In this document: positions 4,841 to 12,718 of the stretch, one piece after another
Layout: each line of letters opens with the position of its first letter
Numbering within the stretch: position 1 is the stretch's first letter
NCBI GenBank assembly: GCA_913060595.1
Contig: CAJXSA010000066.1
Coordinates: 1 to 13,072 of the forward strand
Reading direction: 5' to 3'
Source: an uncultured Ignavibacteria bacterium
GTDB lineage: Bacteria; Bacteroidota; Ignavibacteria; SZUA-365
DNA length: 13,072 bases
The notes under the pieces: generated by a model
Told to the model about the DNA's origin: nothing
Database searches by the model: none
Seen by the model: the letters and a program-made list of their open reading frames with translations, nothing else
Made by a program: the position numbers and the translations under genes

Positions 4841-6346
4841 TCAGCGCAGAAGCAGCATGCGGCGGTGCAGCGTGCCGCCAGCGGTGCGCATGCGCAGGAA
4901 ATAGCTGCCGCTGGGAAGGGAAGCCGCGTGAAACACAGTGGAATGCGACCCGGCGGACATCGGACCGTCGACGAGGACGGCAACTTCACGTCCCATGCCG
5001 TCATGAACGCTGATGCGAACCTGCTGCGGCGATGGGAGCGTCCACGGGAACGTGGTCGTGGGATTGAATGGATTCGGACTGTTGGCCCCGAGGCGGGGCA
5101 GTCCGATGGCATGGACATTTTTCAGGTACTGGTTGCAAAGGCTGTCGACTTCCACGGCGCCGTCAATGATGCGCGCGCGGGGATTGCCCGCGTTGAAGAC
5201 GAGGTCTTCGACATCCAGGGGACTCACTGACGGGTCGTCCCACACTGCGAAGACGCGAATGAAAAGCAGCGTCCCGGTGCCGGTGAGCGGCTGCCCGTTC
5301 GCAGCCGCAATGCGTATCAGGCCGGGTTGGACGACGGTCATGTCGACGTCGAAACTCTCGCTCAGCGTGCCCGCGGTTTCGACACGGTCCGGGATGAGGA
5401 GGGTCTCATCGTATAAAAGATCGAAGGCGTATGCCGTGGCCAGGGAGCCTTCCCGGTTCGTGAACAGCGTGACCGGGATGCGGCTGTACACCTGTGACGG
5501 GACGGTGAGGGTGTTCATGCAGCCGGCTTCAAGGGTGGTGACACCGATGCCGCGCAGGGGGATGGTGATGACGGGAGAATCGCTGTCATTGCTGTTGAAC
5601 ATCAGGAAGGCGGTTTTCGGGAACACGCTCTCCGGTGCAAAGCGCACGGTGACCGAGTCACGCTCCCCGGGCGCGAGCGAGTAGCGGTCGGCGGCGGTCA
5701 GGACGAAGTCCGCCGCGTCGGTCCCGCCGAGCTGAAAGTCGCTCAGCACGAGAGGACCGTATCCGACGTTCTCGAATACGACGACAGTGTCCCGCCATTC
5801 TCCGAGATCCACCTCCCCAAAATCAATCGCCCCGGAGTCGATGGCGATTTCCGGCGATACGTTGAAGATGCGCACGCGGATGGCGCCGCTGTTGTCTGAA
5901 TGCCGATCCACGGAAAACGGCGGGTGGTCCTCGATGAACACTTCCGCAGGACGGCCCTGCCCGATGTAGGGCACGCGGTACGTGTATGTCGGACTCATGC
6001 CGGAAGGAGAAATGCGCGTTGCGATGGGGGCACCGTCAAGCAGGAAGCCGTTGGTGGCGGAGGTCGCGAGTCCGGGAAAACCGAACTCTCCCGGCGGAAT
6101 CTCGCGGTAATACGCCGCGTCGACCAGTCCCACGCTGTCATTGTCGATGTTGTCCCAGAAGGAATAGGTGTCTGAGCAGATAATGTCGTAGTTCTTGCCG
6201 AGTTGCAGGGAAACGGACTGCTTCGGAATGGTGTCCACGGCGAACACCACGATTTCCTCCAGGAAGAGCTGTGCACGAAGTGTCGAAGCGGTGAGCAGCA
6301 GCAGTGCAGCCGTGAATGCGTGACGGACGAATTGTTGAATTCTCAT
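4841..6346 (-). CDS. T9SS-exported multidomain protein (lectin-like, ASH and cohesin-like domains plus sorting domain)
   Basis: 501 residues. A signal peptide (residues 1-25, cut after L-R-A) leads to four regions. Residues about 40-162 form a beta domain ending H-S-D-N-S-G-A-I-R-V-R-I, resembling LecA/PA-IL-type sugar-binding domains, with F-I-E-D near 137-140. Residues about 165-268 are an ASH/choice-of-anchor-D Ig-like domain with I-D-F-G-E-V-D-L-G-E and V-R-F-A-P. Residues about 275-400 are a cohesin-like beta domain. Residues about 419-501 are a type A T9SS sorting domain with N-S-P-N-P-F-N-P-T-T, V-H-D-G-M-G-R-E-V, L-P-S-G-S-Y-F-L-R and a short basic end. T9SS cargo is taken across the outer membrane and anchored or released after tail removal. 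There is no catalytic motif, so adhesion or glycan binding is the best guess. It starts 13 bases after the pyruvate kinase stop and is probably co-transcribed, an unusual pairing. Confidence 0.85.
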   Translation of the reverse strand: MRIQQFVRHAFTAALLLLTASTLRAQLFLEEIVVFAVDTIPKQSVSLQLGKNYDIICSDTYSFWDNIDNDSVGLVDAAYYREIPPGEFGFPGLATSATNGFLLDGAPIATRISPSGMSPTYTYRVPYIGQGRPAEVFIEDHPPFSVDRHSDNSGAIRVRIFNVSPEIAIDSGAIDFGEVDLGEWRDTVVVFENVGYGPLVLSDFQLGGTDAADFVLTAADRYSLAPGERDSVTVRFAPESVFPKTAFLMFNSNDSDSPVITIPLRGIGVTTLEAGCMNTLTVPSQVYSRIPVTLFTNREGSLATAYAFDLLYDETLLIPDRVETAGTLSESFDVDMTVVQPGLIRIAAANGQPLTGTGTLLFIRVFAVWDDPSVSPLDVEDLVFNAGNPRARIIDGAVEVDSLCNQYLKNVHAIGLPRLGANSPNPFNPTTTFPWTLPSPQQVRISVHDGMGREVAVLVDGPMSAGSHSTVFHAASLPSGSYFLRMRTAGGTLHRRMLLLR

Positions 6347-6359
6347 GCGGCGTCTTTCA

Positions 6360-7784
6360 TCATTTCAGGCGGTGTATCTCTAACATATTCGTCGAGCCTC
6401 TTTTCTGCAAGGGACTTCCCGCGGAATATACCACGTAGTCGCCGCGGCCTGCGAGTCCGGAGGCGAGCACATGTTCGCGGAGCGCTGTGAGCTGATAATC
6501 GATCTCGCTCAGGGGAGGGATGAGAACCGGGGTGATGCCCCAGGTGAACGAAAGCTGCCGATAGGTATCGGCATCGTCGGTGAGGGCGAGAATCGGTGTG
6601 CCGGGTCGGTACTTCGCGATGACGCGCGCGGTGCCGCCGGACGTCGTCAGCGTCACGATCGCGGCGGCGCGGATCTGCGCGGCGATGACGCAGCTGGCGC
6701 GGCCGATGGCGTCGGACACGTTGTGCTGCATGTCCTCGGGGATCTCCCGTGGTTTCTGCAGCGATTGCAGATGCTCTTTTTCTATCGCGCGCACGATGCG
6801 ATCCATGTACGAAACCGCCTCCGCCGGGTAATCGCCGATGCTCGTCTCCGCGCTCAGCATCACGCAGTCGGTTCCGTCGAGCACCGCGTTGGCGACGTCA
6901 CTGGCTTCCGCGCGCGTGGGACGGGGGTGCTGTATCATCGATTCGAGCATCTGCGTGGCGGTGATGACCGGCTTGCCGTAGAAATTGCAGCGCTGAATGA
7001 TGTGCTTCTGCAGCACGGGAACTTCCTCCGCGGGCATTTCCACACCGAGGTCTCCCCGGGCGACCATGATGCCGTCGGATTCGTTGACGATGTCTTCGAT
7101 GTCGGATATCCCCTCATAGCGTTCGATTTTCGCAACGATGGGCACGCTTCGCCCGAAAACTTTCATGGTGCTGCGCAGCTCGATAATGTCGCGCTCGGAA
7201 CGGACGAAGGAGAGGGCGACGGCGTCCACGCCCGCCGAGAGTCCGAAACGCAGATCTTCGACATCCTTCTCGCTGAGCGGAGGGGCACTGATAGACGCGC
7301 CCGGCACGATGATGCCTTTGTTGCTGCGCAGCGTGCCGCCCTTGACGACGTGCGTGCGGATGTCCTTCCCGTCGATTCCCACGATTTCGAGCGACAGATA
7401 CCCGTCGTCGAGCAGGATGGTCTGTCCTTCGCGAACGTCCTCCGGCAGCTGCGCATAGGACGTATGCACGCGTTCGGCGGTCCCGATATCCATCGCCGCG
7501 GTGGTGATGGTGAACTCCGCTCCGTCCCGGAGTTGCACGCCGCTGTCCGGGACCTGCCCTGTGCGGATTTTCGGTCCCTGCAGGTCCTGCAGAATGGCGA
7601 TGGGGCACTGCCGTTCCTCCGCCGCGTCCCGGATGCGGCGAATGGTTTCCGCGTGCTCCTCGTGGGAGCCATGGGAAAAATTCAGGCGGGCGACATCCAT
7701 GCCGGCGTCGATTAGCTTGCGGAGCATGGATGGCTCGCGGGAAGCCGGGCCGATGGTGCAGATGATTTTCGTGCGACGTTGCAT
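6360..7784 (-). CDS. pyk: Pyruvate kinase
   Basis: 474 residues, full family length. It converts phosphoenolpyruvate and ADP to pyruvate and ATP in the cytoplasm. Visible landmarks are T-K-I-I-C-T-I-G-P-A at 5-14, R33, N35 and S37 in A-R-L-N-F-S-H-G-S, the lid (B) domain roughly 72-168, N-K-G-I-I-V-P-G at 155-162, the catalytic K219 and metal-binding E221 in A-K-I-E, the M-V-A-R-G-D-L-G-V-E signature at 240-249 with D245, and T-A-T-Q-M-L-E-S-M at 275-283. The C-terminal allosteric domain (about 345-474) is complete. The start is firm: T-G-A-G-G-A, which includes the stop of the SIR2 gene, lies 6 bases before the ATG, giving a 9-base intergenic gap and likely translational coupling. It is the third gene of a four-gene run. 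Confidence 0.97.
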   Translation of the reverse strand: MQRRTKIICTIGPASREPSMLRKLIDAGMDVARLNFSHGSHEEHAETIRRIRDAAEERQCPIAILQDLQGPKIRTGQVPDSGVQLRDGAEFTITTAAMDIGTAERVHTSYAQLPEDVREGQTILLDDGYLSLEIVGIDGKDIRTHVVKGGTLRSNKGIIVPGASISAPPLSEKDVEDLRFGLSAGVDAVALSFVRSERDIIELRSTMKVFGRSVPIVAKIERYEGISDIEDIVNESDGIMVARGDLGVEMPAEEVPVLQKHIIQRCNFYGKPVITATQMLESMIQHPRPTRAEASDVANAVLDGTDCVMLSAETSIGDYPAEAVSYMDRIVRAIEKEHLQSLQKPREIPEDMQHNVSDAIGRASCVIAAQIRAAAIVTLTTSGGTARVIAKYRPGTPILALTDDADTYRQLSFTWGITPVLIPPLSEIDYQLTALREHVLASGLAGRGDYVVYSAGSPLQKRGSTNMLEIHRLK

Positions 7785-7793
7785 GCTGTGTCC

Positions 7794-8537
7794 TCAGGCG
7801 CTGCCGCGGAGGCGGCGCAGTGTTTCCAGGAGTACGGGGAGAACGACACCGGAAGGGCCGGTGATGCACTCGTCCATCTCATGCGCGAGCGCGGACGGTG
7901 CTGTGTTGATTTCCACGGTATACGCGCCGGCCTGCCGGGCGATCATCGGCAGCATCGCGGCGGGATAGACGATGGCCGATGTCCCCACGCTCAGGAACAG
8001 GTCGCATTCGCCTGCCGCCTGCTGCGCGGCGTCGAGTGCTGCCATGGGCAGGGATTCGCCGAACCAGACGACACCCGGACGGATCGCACCACCGCAGCGG
8101 CAGTACTGCACATCGTCGGTCGGGGGAGCGTTGTCGCCGTGATAGGGCGCATCGCAGACGCTGCAGCGGCAGCGTTCGATGCTGCCGTGCAGTTCGATGA
8201 CGCCGCTGCTGCCGGCACGCTGGTGCAGGTCGTCAACATTCTGTGTGATCAGCGTCAGGCGCGGAAAAAGCGCGGCCGCTTCGGCGAGCGCATAGTGGCC
8301 GGGATTGGGATTGACGTCGCGCACGGTGCGGCGACGCCATGAATACCAGCTCCACACCAGCGCGGGATCTGCGTCGAAGGCTTCCGGCGTTGCGAGTTCC
8401 TGCGGGTTGTGGTTCTTCCAGAGTCCGCCGGCACTGCGGAAGGTCGGAACACCGCTCTCTGCCGACACGCCGGCGCCGGTGAGCACCGCGCAGTGCCGTG
8501 CGGATGAAAGCGCGTGTTCGAGAGAGGGAGAGATCAT
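7794..8537 (-). CDS. cobB: SIR2-family NAD-dependent protein deacylase (class III, CobB/SIRT5-like)
   Basis: 247 residues, normal bacterial sirtuin length. It removes acyl groups from protein lysines, consuming NAD+ and giving nicotinamide and O-acyl-ADP-ribose. Visible are the NAD loop G-A-G-V-S-A-E-S-G-V-P-T-F-R at 21-34, Q-N-V-D at 99-102, the catalytic H117 in L-H-G-S, zinc ligands C125/C128 and C146/C148 (the second pair is C-R-C rather than C-x-x-C), and G-V-V-W-F-G-E at 155-161. Y65 and R68 form the Y-x-x-R pair that in class III sirtuins binds the acidic end of succinyl, malonyl or glutaryl groups. This predicts desuccinylase-type activity, with deacetylation also possible. Its ATG overlaps the stop of the upstream acylase-family gene as ATGA, and pyruvate kinase follows 9 bases after its stop. 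Confidence 0.95.
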   Translation of the reverse strand: MISPSLEHALSSARHCAVLTGAGVSAESGVPTFRSAGGLWKNHNPQELATPEAFDADPALVWSWYSWRRRTVRDVNPNPGHYALAEAAALFPRLTLITQNVDDLHQRAGSSGVIELHGSIERCRCSVCDAPYHGDNAPPTDDVQYCRCGGAIRPGVVWFGESLPMAALDAAQQAAGECDLFLSVGTSAIVYPAAMLPMIARQAGAYTVEINTAPSALAHEMDECITGPSGVVLPVLLETLRRLRGSA

Positions 8538-10978
8538 GGTGCGGCCTCCGCAGGACGCAGGAGCAGTCGTTTCCAGGACGACCGGCGGATCACGTCTGGC
8601 CGCAGGACGAGGCGATGCATTGCCCCACTCTGCCAGAGCACGGTCTGGTCCGCGTAATGGTCACTGAACGGCTGGCCCGACTGTCCCGTGGTAATGATGA
8701 TGTAACTCGAGTCCGGCGCGGCGAGATCGGCGACGAAGCGCATGGCCGGACCGACGGCGGCCTCGTAGGGATTGGTGAAACTGAATTCGCCGTTGTTGAC
8801 GGTGGTGTTATTGCCGCCGACCGACAGCGGTCCCACGTTGAAAATGCGATCGAGCGGTTCGATTTCCCCGAGAGGGTGGCGGAAGGTCACCGTATGCATG
8901 TCACCCCACTGCCATTGATCCATGGCGGGACCGAAACGCTGACGCAGTTCCGTGACGGCTTCGGTAATGCTTCGTATCAGGATGTGCTGCCGTGTCTCCA
9001 GGCGTGGCGTTCGGATGTCATCGAATACCGTCGTCGACGTGTCGTGCAGCAGGCGCGGAAGGACACGGGTCGGGACGTTCGACAGGAACACGTAGTTGTC
9101 GAACAGTGTGCTGTCCATTTCATCGCCGAAGGTGTTGCGCAGCAGGCGCATGTATGCGGTGTTATATATCGCTGCCTCGGTGGATGAAACGTGCATGCGC
9201 CGGTCCCATGCAGCGAGGCGGTTCATCACGCGCGTCAGCAGCACCGGGCGGGAGGGCCAGGAGCGGAGCGCGCCCACCATTGCATCCCGGATGCTGTCGG
9301 CACTCACCGACTGCACGTCCATTTGCATGAGGATGAAATCTTCGGCGCTGAACGCCGGCTGCCGGGTGAGCATTTCACGAATGCGGGAGACGCGGGCTTC
9401 GCTTTCCCAGAGGCTGGAGATATGCCACGGAAAATCATCGACGATTTTATTGTTCGCCGTCGCGAGCATTCCGCCGGGGGGATTGTATGCGCGCGGCAGC
9501 TCCGCGTATGGGACGTATCCCGTCCAGGGTCGTGTGAGCGCACTGCCGTCGCCGGGGAGCAGCGGAGAGATCTCCGGGTGCCGGATCGGGACATGTCCGA
9601 TCGCCGTGTAGCCGATGTTGCCCTCCACGTCGCCGTACACAAGATTCTGCGAGGGGACACCGAAGGTCGACATTGCCTGAAGCGTTTCCTCCCAGGAGCT
9701 CGCATGGTTGAGGCGGTACACCGCGAGAATTTCATCGCTCGCGTCCTGTCCCGCCCATCGCATGCTGACCGCGGGACGCACGCTGAAGCGGTTCGGCGGC
9801 GTGAGCACACCCTCGCGCGGGTACACATCGCTGATCACGGGACCGTGTGCGGTGCGCACGATCTGCATGACTGTGGGCAGGGTGTCACGGACCAGTATCG
9901 AATCGGTGCGCACATCCAGCGGCAGCACACGGTCGCCGAGCCGGTACGTGGAGTCCCGAAGGCTGATATCCTCGAAAAAGAAATCGACATCGTCGGTCAT
10001 CATATTCGTCAGTCCCCAGGCGATGCGGCTGTTCTGTCCGATGACAATGCCCGGGATTCCGGGCAGCGTGACTCCGGCGACGTTCAGTCCCGGAGCGTGG
10101 AGATGCATGATGTACCAGCGCGCCGGCTGCATGTACAGCAGATGCGGATCATTTGCGAGGAGAACCCCTCCCGCGGTCGCGTGTGCGGGACTGACAACCC
10201 AGCTGTTGCTGCCGACTGCTGATCCCGGAATGCCGAACAGCTGCTGCGCTTTGCGATGGCCTTCACGCAGCATGGCCGCGGTCGCGGCTTCGAAGGTCAG
10301 CTTCGGCGGGAGGATGCGCGGTGCGTCGGCGGGATAGTCCGGAAACAGTTCCCGCGCCCGCTCCTCGCCAAGTCGGGATTGCAGGGCGTTCATCGTCAGG
10401 TCCACCCACCAGGACAGGGCCAGTTCCCAGCCCATGAGACGCGAAAGTAGAAGTGAGTGGTGCGGTGTCCAGGGTTCGGGTTCGTATTGCAGGAGATCGA
10501 ATTCGATCGGCAGGCGGCCGGCACTTTCTTCCATGCACGCGTTCACCCCGCGGGAGTACGCCTCGAGGATGCGGAGGGTCTGCTCGGAAACGGTCTGGAG
10601 CAGGCTGTCGGCGATATGGTGAATGCCGACCGTGCGCATGAGGCGGTCGATCGGCAGCGCGTCTGATCCCAGGATTTCCGCGAGTCTGCCCGCCCCGTAT
10701 CGACGCAGCAGGTCCATCTGCCAGAGGCGGTCCTGCGCATGCACATAGCCTGCCGCGACGTAGGCATCGTATTCCGATGCCGCGAGAATATGCGGCACGC
10801 CCACGTCGTCCCGCCACACCTCGACGTCGGCCGAAAGGCCCGGAATGTCCAGGGATCCCTCCGTTTCCGGGAGAGACTTCGAGGTCAGGAAGACGAGGAG
10901 CGTGGCCCCGATGGCGAGAAGCGCGAGCAGCGTGCCCGCGAGGCCTATCCATATGATGCGTTTGCGTGGAAGCTCCAT
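8534..10978 (-). CDS. Penicillin acylase-family N-terminal nucleophile (Ntn) amidohydrolase, membrane-anchored
   Basis: 814 residues, typical for peptidase family S45. A single N-terminal membrane helix (about 9-31) after M-E-L-P-R-K-R suggests a periplasm-facing anchored enzyme. Residues about 45-250 form the alpha chain with R-D-D-V-G-V-P-H-I near 56-64 and A-A-G-Y-V-H-A-Q-D-R-L near 75-85. Autocleavage is expected before S257 in V-G-S-N-S-W-V-V, which becomes the nucleophile of the beta chain. Further landmarks are N-D-P-H-L at 276-280, A-W-G-L-T-N-x4-D-V-D-F, and a C-terminal G-Q-S-G-Q-P-x2-D-H-Y. Family members hydrolyse amides such as penicillins, N-acyl-homoserine lactones or lipopeptides; the substrate here is unknown. 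The ATG at 10978 fits the membrane anchor; an in-frame TTG at 11017 is less likely. No ribosome site is evident. It is first in a four-gene run and overlaps the sirtuin gene by 4 bases. Confidence 0.92.
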   Translation of the reverse strand: MELPRKRIIWIGLAGTLLALLAIGATLLVFLTSKSLPETEGSLDIPGLSADVEVWRDDVGVPHILAASEYDAYVAAGYVHAQDRLWQMDLLRRYGAGRLAEILGSDALPIDRLMRTVGIHHIADSLLQTVSEQTLRILEAYSRGVNACMEESAGRLPIEFDLLQYEPEPWTPHHSLLLSRLMGWELALSWWVDLTMNALQSRLGEERARELFPDYPADAPRILPPKLTFEAATAAMLREGHRKAQQLFGIPGSAVGSNSWVVSPAHATAGGVLLANDPHLLYMQPARWYIMHLHAPGLNVAGVTLPGIPGIVIGQNSRIAWGLTNMMTDDVDFFFEDISLRDSTYRLGDRVLPLDVRTDSILVRDTLPTVMQIVRTAHGPVISDVYPREGVLTPPNRFSVRPAVSMRWAGQDASDEILAVYRLNHASSWEETLQAMSTFGVPSQNLVYGDVEGNIGYTAIGHVPIRHPEISPLLPGDGSALTRPWTGYVPYAELPRAYNPPGGMLATANNKIVDDFPWHISSLWESEARVSRIREMLTRQPAFSAEDFILMQMDVQSVSADSIRDAMVGALRSWPSRPVLLTRVMNRLAAWDRRMHVSSTEAAIYNTAYMRLLRNTFGDEMDSTLFDNYVFLSNVPTRVLPRLLHDTSTTVFDDIRTPRLETRQHILIRSITEAVTELRQRFGPAMDQWQWGDMHTVTFRHPLGEIEPLDRIFNVGPLSVGGNNTTVNNGEFSFTNPYEAAVGPAMRFVADLAAPDSSYIIITTGQSGQPFSDHYADQTVLWQSGAMHRLVLRPDVIRRSSWKRLLLRPAEAAP

Positions 10979-11016
10979 GGCAACAGCCAAACTAGCAAGG
11001 GGCACCGCCAAATCCA

Positions 11017-11061
11017 ATGTTGCAGCGGCATGTTACATTTCATTAAAAAAATGTGTAACAT
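11017..11061. repeat. Candidate operator: inverted repeat plus direct copy in the divergent region
   Basis: ATGTTACA (11030-11037) and TGTAACAT (11054-11061) are a perfect 8-bp inverted repeat with a 16-base AT-rich centre. A third related copy, ATGTTGCA, lies at 11017-11024, 13 bases from the second in direct orientation. The element sits between the divergent acylase-family and PD40/OmpA genes, about 40-80 bases from the former start and 90-130 from the latter, a typical place for a regulator site. I do not recognise the factor. Confidence 0.45.
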
Positions 11062-11138
11062 TCACCCATTCACGAAGGATTCAGCGGATTTTTTTTCATG
11101 CAGTTCCGTATGAGAGGACTATTCCCGGAACATTCCCC

Positions 11139-11144
11139 GGAGGG
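11139..11144 (+). promoter_or_regulatory. Strong ribosome binding site fixing the PD40/OmpA start
   Basis: GGAGGG lies 4 bases before the ATG at 11149. The two earlier in-frame ATGs (11098 and 11110) lack such a site and would place a hydrophilic stretch before the signal peptide. Confidence 0.7.
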
Positions 11145-11148
11145 CAGA

Positions 11149-12675
11149 ATGTGGAGGCGCGCATCTCTTCTGGTTCTCACGCTGACGCTGTGTACTGCCG
11201 GCGCGAATGCGCAGCAGGATTACCCGGAGCGTGAAAATCTTGGACCCATGATCAACTCCGAGTATGATGAGGTCCTTCCTGTCATCGCACCGGATGCAAA
11301 GACGCTGTTCTTTGTCCGCAAGGGACATCCGGAAAACTTCGGCCCGGAGAAACGGGACGATATCTGGTACAGCGAGCTTCAGCCGGACGGCAGCTGGGGA
11401 GCGGCACGCAATATCGGTGAACCCCTGAACACGGAGGGATACAACTTCGTCTGTTCGGTCATGCCTGACAACAACGCACTGATGCTCGGCAATCAGTATC
11501 TCCCGGGAGGGGGACAGGACGAAGGCGTGTCGATGACATATCGCGATGCCAGTGGATGGTCCACCCCTTCGAACCTGAGAATACAGCAACTCGGCAATCT
11601 TTCCGAGTGGTCTGAATATACGCTCTCACCCGATGGGCGCGTCCTGATCATGTCCATACTGCGCGCCGACAGTCTCGGGGGACGCGACCTTTACGTGAGC
11701 TTTCTCCAGGAGGACAATACCTGGACGGAGCCAAAGAACATGGGTGCCGTCGTCAACAGCGGCGACCAGGACATCACGCCCTTTCTCGCCGCCGACGGGG
11801 TGACCCTGTATTTCTCCAGTAATCGTCCCGGGGGATACGGCAACAACGACGTGTACGTGACACGACGGCAGGATTACTCTTGGCTGAAGTGGAGCCCGCC
11901 CAAGAATCTCGGCTATCCCATCAATACGCCGGGCTGGGATGCCTACTACACCGTGCCGGCGAACGGGGAGTACGCATATTTCGTCTCCACGAGCAAGGGT
12001 TTCGGCAAGAGCGATATTTTCCGCATTGTGCTGCCCGAAGACGCACGCCCGATGCCCGTGATGCTTGTCAGCGGCAAGGTGACGGACATCGACGGCAACA
12101 TCGTGCCGGCCTCCATTTCCTACGAGCGTCTCTCCGACGGGAAACAGATCGGCACCGCGGCGGTGGACCCGGAGAGCGGCCGCTACAAGATCGCCCTGCC
12201 CATGGGCTTCGATTACGGTTTTCATGCGGACGCCGACGGCTATTACCCCGTGAGCGAGCATCTCGACCTGACGGACATGGGCGGTTTCGACGAAGTGCAG
12301 CGCGACCTCGTCCTCGCACCGCTCATGCATGGCACGTCGATTCGCCTCAACAACATCTTTTTTGATTTTGACATGGATGTGCTGCGGCCGGAATCCCACC
12401 TCGAACTCGATCGCCTCGTCAAACTTCTGAAAAAGTACCCGAGCATGATGATACAGATCGACGGGCACACCGACGATTACGGCGGGTACGAATACAACAT
12501 GCGGCTCTCACGTCGCCGCGCCGCAGCGGTGGTCAACTATCTCATTTCGCAGGGCGTCTCTTCCATACGCCTCATTTCACGTGGTTTCGGAAAAACACGC
12601 CCGGTTGCCACGAACGAAACCGATGAGGGGCGGCAGCTCAATCGCCGTGTCGAGTACACGATTCTCCAGAACTGA
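11149..12675 (+). CDS. PD40 beta-propeller / carboxypeptidase-regulatory-like / OmpA-domain envelope protein (PorE-like)
   Basis: 508 residues from the ATG chosen by the GGAGGG site. The signal peptide M-W-R-R-A-S plus a Leu/Thr core is cut after A-N-A (about residue 21); there is no valid lipobox. Residues about 25-295 carry WD40-like PD40 repeats with recurring S/A-P-D-x-x-x-L-x-F units (for example I-A-P-D-A-K-T-L-F-F and A-A-D-G-V-T-L-Y-F-S-S-N-R-P-G-G-Y) and D-I/V-Y blades. Residues about 305-375 form a carboxypeptidase-regulatory-like beta sandwich beginning V-S-G-K-V-T-D. Residues about 398-508 are an OmpA peptidoglycan-binding domain with D442 and R457 in the two diaminopimelate-binding positions and N-R-R-V near the end. 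The propeller/sandwich/OmpA order matches the T9SS protein PorE of Porphyromonas, but the N-terminal TPR part is missing. It probably tethers an outer-membrane complex to the cell wall. It diverges from the acylase-family operon and is followed after 43 bases by the small membrane-protein gene. Confidence 0.9.
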   Translation: MWRRASLLVLTLTLCTAGANAQQDYPERENLGPMINSEYDEVLPVIAPDAKTLFFVRKGHPENFGPEKRDDIWYSELQPDGSWGAARNIGEPLNTEGYNFVCSVMPDNNALMLGNQYLPGGGQDEGVSMTYRDASGWSTPSNLRIQQLGNLSEWSEYTLSPDGRVLIMSILRADSLGGRDLYVSFLQEDNTWTEPKNMGAVVNSGDQDITPFLAADGVTLYFSSNRPGGYGNNDVYVTRRQDYSWLKWSPPKNLGYPINTPGWDAYYTVPANGEYAYFVSTSKGFGKSDIFRIVLPEDARPMPVMLVSGKVTDIDGNIVPASISYERLSDGKQIGTAAVDPESGRYKIALPMGFDYGFHADADGYYPVSEHLDLTDMGGFDEVQRDLVLAPLMHGTSIRLNNIFFDFDMDVLRPESHLELDRLVKLLKKYPSMMIQIDGHTDDYGGYEYNMRLSRRRAAAVVNYLISQGVSSIRLISRGFGKTRPVATNETDEGRQLNRRVEYTILQN

Positions 12676-12718
12676 CACTATATCCATCCTGACAACAATT
12701 CGTCGCTGAGGTCTCTGC

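Noticed and set aside
6471..7715. Open frame of 414 codons antisense to pyruvate kinase
   Set aside because: The length is impressive, but the frame mirrors the pyk reading frame and the product is compositionally biased (Arg, Asp, His, Gly) with no domain.
9191..10222. Open frame of 343 codons antisense to the acylase-family gene
   Set aside because: Shadow of the well-supported S45 hydrolase; no start signals and no family resemblance.
10976..11017. TAGTTTGG on the minus strand as a -7 promoter element for the acylase-family gene
   Set aside because: It departs from TAnnTTTG at one fixed base, its TTTG partner is only 14 bases away, and the RNA would start almost at the ATG; too weak to list.
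11626..12468. Open frame of 280 codons antisense to the PD40/OmpA gene
   Set aside because: Shadow of a complete multidomain protein on the plus strand.
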